A stretch of 64,000 bases of DNA, taken from Aquipseudomonas ullengensis (GTDB lineage Bacteria > Pseudomonadota > Gammaproteobacteria > Pseudomonadales > Pseudomonadaceae). Position 1 is the stretch's first letter; every line of letters begins with the position of its first letter. The notes under the pieces were generated by a model, which was not told the DNA's origin, did not search any database, and saw only the letters and a program-made list of their open reading frames with translations. Shown here piece after piece: positions 61,773 to 64,000 of this stretch. The stretch is taken from assembly GCF_014174475.1 (NCBI RefSeq), contig NZ_JACJUD010000007.1, forward strand, positions 248,001 to 312,000, in the 5' to 3' direction. A program made the translations under genes and the position numbers.

Positions 61773-64000
61773 TGTGCTTGCCTCATCTGTTGCACGCCCC
61801 ACAGCACCCGTTCCGGGGTGGCGGGGGCGTCGATATCCGGATGGATACGGTAGTCGGCGATGCTCGCCACGGCGTCCTTTATCGCGCACCAGGCGGCGAT
61901 GCCGAGCATGAAGGGCGGCTCGCCGACGGCCTTGGAGTGGAACACCGTGTCTTCCGGGTTCTTGCGGTTCTCCACCAGTTTCACTCGCAGGTCGCCAGGC
62001 ATGTCGGCGACGGTGGGGATCTTGTAGCTGGCCGGGCCGCTGGTCAGCAGGCGGCCCTTGGCGTCCCACACCAGCTCCTCGCAGGTCAGCCAGCCGACGC
62101 CCTGGATGAAGCCGCCTTCGACCTGGCCGATGTCGATGGCCGGGTTCAGCGAGGCGCCGACGTCATGCAGGATGTCGGTGCGCAGCAGCTTGTATTCGCC
62201 GGTCAGGGTGTCGACCAGCGCCTCGACGCACGCCAGCCCGTAGGCGAAGTAGTAGAACGGGTGGCCGCTGCCGCTGGCGCGGTCGTAATGGATCTTCGGC
62301 GTGCGGTAGTAGCCGGTGGACGACAACGACACCTGGCCGATCCAGGCCAGCCGCGCCAGCTCGTCGAACGGCAGCAGGTGCTCGCCGGCGCGGACCTGGT
62401 TGTTGCGAAACTCGACCTCGTTCGCCGGCACGTTGAAGTGGCGGGCGGCGAACTCGATCAGCCGCGTCTTGATGATCTCTGCGGCGTTCTGCGCGGCCTT
62501 GCCGTTCAAGTCAGTGCCGCTGCTGGCAGCGGTGGGTGAGGTGTTGGGCACCTTGTCGGTGTTGGTGGCGGTGATCTGGATGCGCTCGATATCCACCTGG
62601 AACACTTCGGCCACCACCTGGGCGACCTTGGTGTTGAGGCCCTGGCCCATCTCGGTGCCGCCGTGGTTGAGGTGGATGCTGCCGTCGGTGTAGACGTGAA
62701 TCAGCGCGCCGGCCTGGTTGAGGAAGCTGGCGGTGAAGCTGATGCCGAACTTCACCGGGGTCAGCGCCAGGCCTTTCTTCAGCACCGGGCTGGCGGCGTT
62801 GAACGTGCGGATCGCGGCGCGGCGGGCGTGGTAGTCGCTGCTGTCTTCCAGTTCGGCGGTCATTTCCGCCAGCAGGTTGTGCTCGACGGTCTGGCCGTAG
62901 TGGGTGACGTTGCGCGTGTCCTTGCCGTAGTAGTTGCGCTTGCGCACTTCCAGCGGGTCGAGGCCGAGGTGGCGGGCGATGCGGTCCATCACTTCCTCGA
63001 TCGGCAACATGCCCTGGGGGCCGCCAAAGCCGCGGTAGGCGGTGTTGGACGCGGTGTTGGTCTTGCAGCAGTGGCCGTTGATCAGCGCCGCGCCGAGGAA
63101 GTAGGCGTTGTCGGCGTGGAACATCGCGCGGTCGACGATGGAGCGCGACAGGTCCGGCGAGTAACCGCAGTTGCCGGCCAGGTCCATGTGGGTGGCCAGC
63201 AGGCGGCCGTCATCATCGAAGCCGATGTCGTACTCGATGTAGAAGGGGTGGCGCTTGCCGGTCATGTGCATGTCTTCGAAGCGCGGCAGGCGCATCTTCG
63301 CCGGGCGCCCGGTTAGGCGCGCGACTACGGCGCACAGGCAGGCCGGGCTGGCGGCCTGGGTTTCCTTGCCGCCAAAGCCGCCGCCCATGCGGCGCATGTC
63401 GACCACCACCTTGTGCATTGGCACGCCGAGCACCTCGGCCACCAGTTTCTGCACTTCGGTGGGGTTCTGCGTGGAGCAATACACCAGCATGCCGCCGTCT
63501 TCGGTGGGCAGCACCGACGACACCTGGGTTTCCAGGTAGAAGTGTTCCTGGCCGCCGATATGCAGCTGGCCTTGCAGACGGTGGGGCGCGCTGGCCAGGG
63601 CGGCGGGCGCATCGCCACGGCGCTGCTGGTGGCTGTCCACCACGTAGTGCTGGTTGCGCATGGCCTGCACCACGTCGAGCACCGGCTCCAGGTCCTGATA
63701 TTCGACGATGGCGGCCATGGCGGCGCGGCGGGCGTTGTCCAGGCTGTCGGCGGCGACCGCGAGGATCGGCTGGCCAACGAACTGCACCAGGCCATCGGCC
63801 AGCAAGGGGTCGCCCGGCAACAGCGGGCCGATATCCAGTTGGCCCGGTACATCCGCATGGGTGATGACGATGGCCACGCCTGGCATGCCCCGGCACGGCG
63901 AAGTGTCGATGCGCGTAATGCGGGCATGGGCGCGCTCGCTGCGCAGGGCGTAGACGTGCAGCTGGTTGGGGAATTCCAGACGATCGTCGATGTAGATCGC
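61769..64000 (-). CDS. xdhB: Xanthine dehydrogenase molybdopterin subunit (5' end outside window)
   Basis: XdhB carries the molybdopterin site that hydroxylates hypoxanthine and xanthine to urate. The frame is open to the window edge, so about 743 residues are present and the N terminus is cut. The Mo-site motif MGGGFGGKETQ and the catalytic-Glu segment KAVGEPPFMLG near the C terminus are intact. XdhA should lie just beyond 64000. The first complete ATG in the window, at 63886, is internal, because coding sequence (AIYIDDRLEFPNQLHVYALR) continues upstream. Confidence 0.95.
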   Translation of the reverse strand, partial: AIYIDDRLEFPNQLHVYALRSERAHARITRIDTSPCRGMPGVAIVITHADVPGQLDIGPLLPGDPLLADGLVQFVGQPILAVAADSLDNARRAAMAAIVEYQDLEPVLDVVQAMRNQHYVVDSHQQRRGDAPAALASAPHRLQGQLHIGGQEHFYLETQVSSVLPTEDGGMLVYCSTQNPTEVQKLVAEVLGVPMHKVVVDMRRMGGGFGGKETQAASPACLCAVVARLTGRPAKMRLPRFEDMHMTGKRHPFYIEYDIGFDDDGRLLATHMDLAGNCGYSPDLSRSIVDRAMFHADNAYFLGAALINGHCCKTNTASNTAYRGFGGPQGMLPIEEVMDRIARHLGLDPLEVRKRNYYGKDTRNVTHYGQTVEHNLLAEMTAELEDSSDYHARRAAIRTFNAASPVLKKGLALTPVKFGISFTASFLNQAGALIHVYTDGSIHLNHGGTEMGQGLNTKVAQVVAEVFQVDIERIQITATNTDKVPNTSPTAASSGTDLNGKAAQNAAEIIKTRLIEFAARHFNVPANEVEFRNNQVRAGEHLLPFDELARLAWIGQVSLSSTGYYRTPKIHYDRASGSGHPFYYFAYGLACVEALVDTLTGEYKLLRTDILHDVGASLNPAIDIGQVEGGFIQGVGWLTCEELVWDAKGRLLTSGPASYKIPTVADMPGDLRVKLVENRKNPEDTVFHSKAVGEPPFMLGIAAWCAIKDAVASIADYRIHPDIDAPATPERVLWGVQQMRQAQ

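Overview
The window is about 64 kb of GC-rich, densely packed bacterial chromosome that reads as Pseudomonas. From memory, the order nhaB, enoyl-CoA hydratase-type gene, Hpt-like gene, nudC through sohB, cysI, metH and cti follows the PAO1 stretch PA1820 to PA1846. The purine genes from about 42 kb onward correspond to a separate PAO1 locus around PA0142 to PA0148. Gene content (a lipA/lipH lipase pair, a non-PAO1 junction, REP-type repeats) suggests a non-aeruginosa species of the mendocina/oleovorans/alcaligenes type; this species-level guess is inference. I saw no rRNA, tRNA, CRISPR array, prophage or transposase gene.

0-15 kb is core metabolism: the end of nhaB, a dienoyl-CoA isomerase, an orphan Hpt-type scaffold overlapping nudC, a TSUP exporter, a putative acyl-CoA/lipid block (SDR, APH-type phosphotransferase, SCP2 protein, histidine phosphatase), sohB, an AcuI-type reductase, a hotdog protein divergent from a TetR regulator with a clear operator, and cysI with its DUF934 partner. 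A 37-residue membrane peptide gene with its own ribosome site and terminator follows.

15-29 kb is more accessory: a periplasmic binding protein, a secreted lipase and its foldase divergent from an AraC regulator with a CRP-like site between, a SnoaL-AraC fusion regulator, an amine oxidase/cupin/polyamine-binding-protein set carrying a 142-bp palindromic element, a ZIP transporter, a leucine-rich-repeat kinase, an RlmN/Cfr paralogue, a hemerythrin and two lipoproteins. 29-41.5 kb holds a diguanylate cyclase, an AspT-type transporter, osmE, an ion channel, a PnuC/NadR-kinase pair coupled to metH, and cti.

41.6-64 kb is a purine salvage and degradation island. Uptake comes from a Tsx-like porin, a BMP-type ABC importer (binding protein, ATPase, two permeases) and an NCS2 permease. 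Catabolism runs through adenine, guanine and 8-oxoguanine deaminases, xanthine dehydrogenase (XdhB, XdhC), PuuD (urate), UraH, UraD, PuuE (allantoin), Alc and AllA, ending in glyoxylate and urea. A RutR-like TetR regulator is encoded in the middle. Near-copies of the RutR operator TTGACCANNTGGTCAA lie upstream of the importer ATPase, the binding protein (two sites), the NCS2 permease and the puuE/uraH divergent promoter, which points to a local purine regulon.
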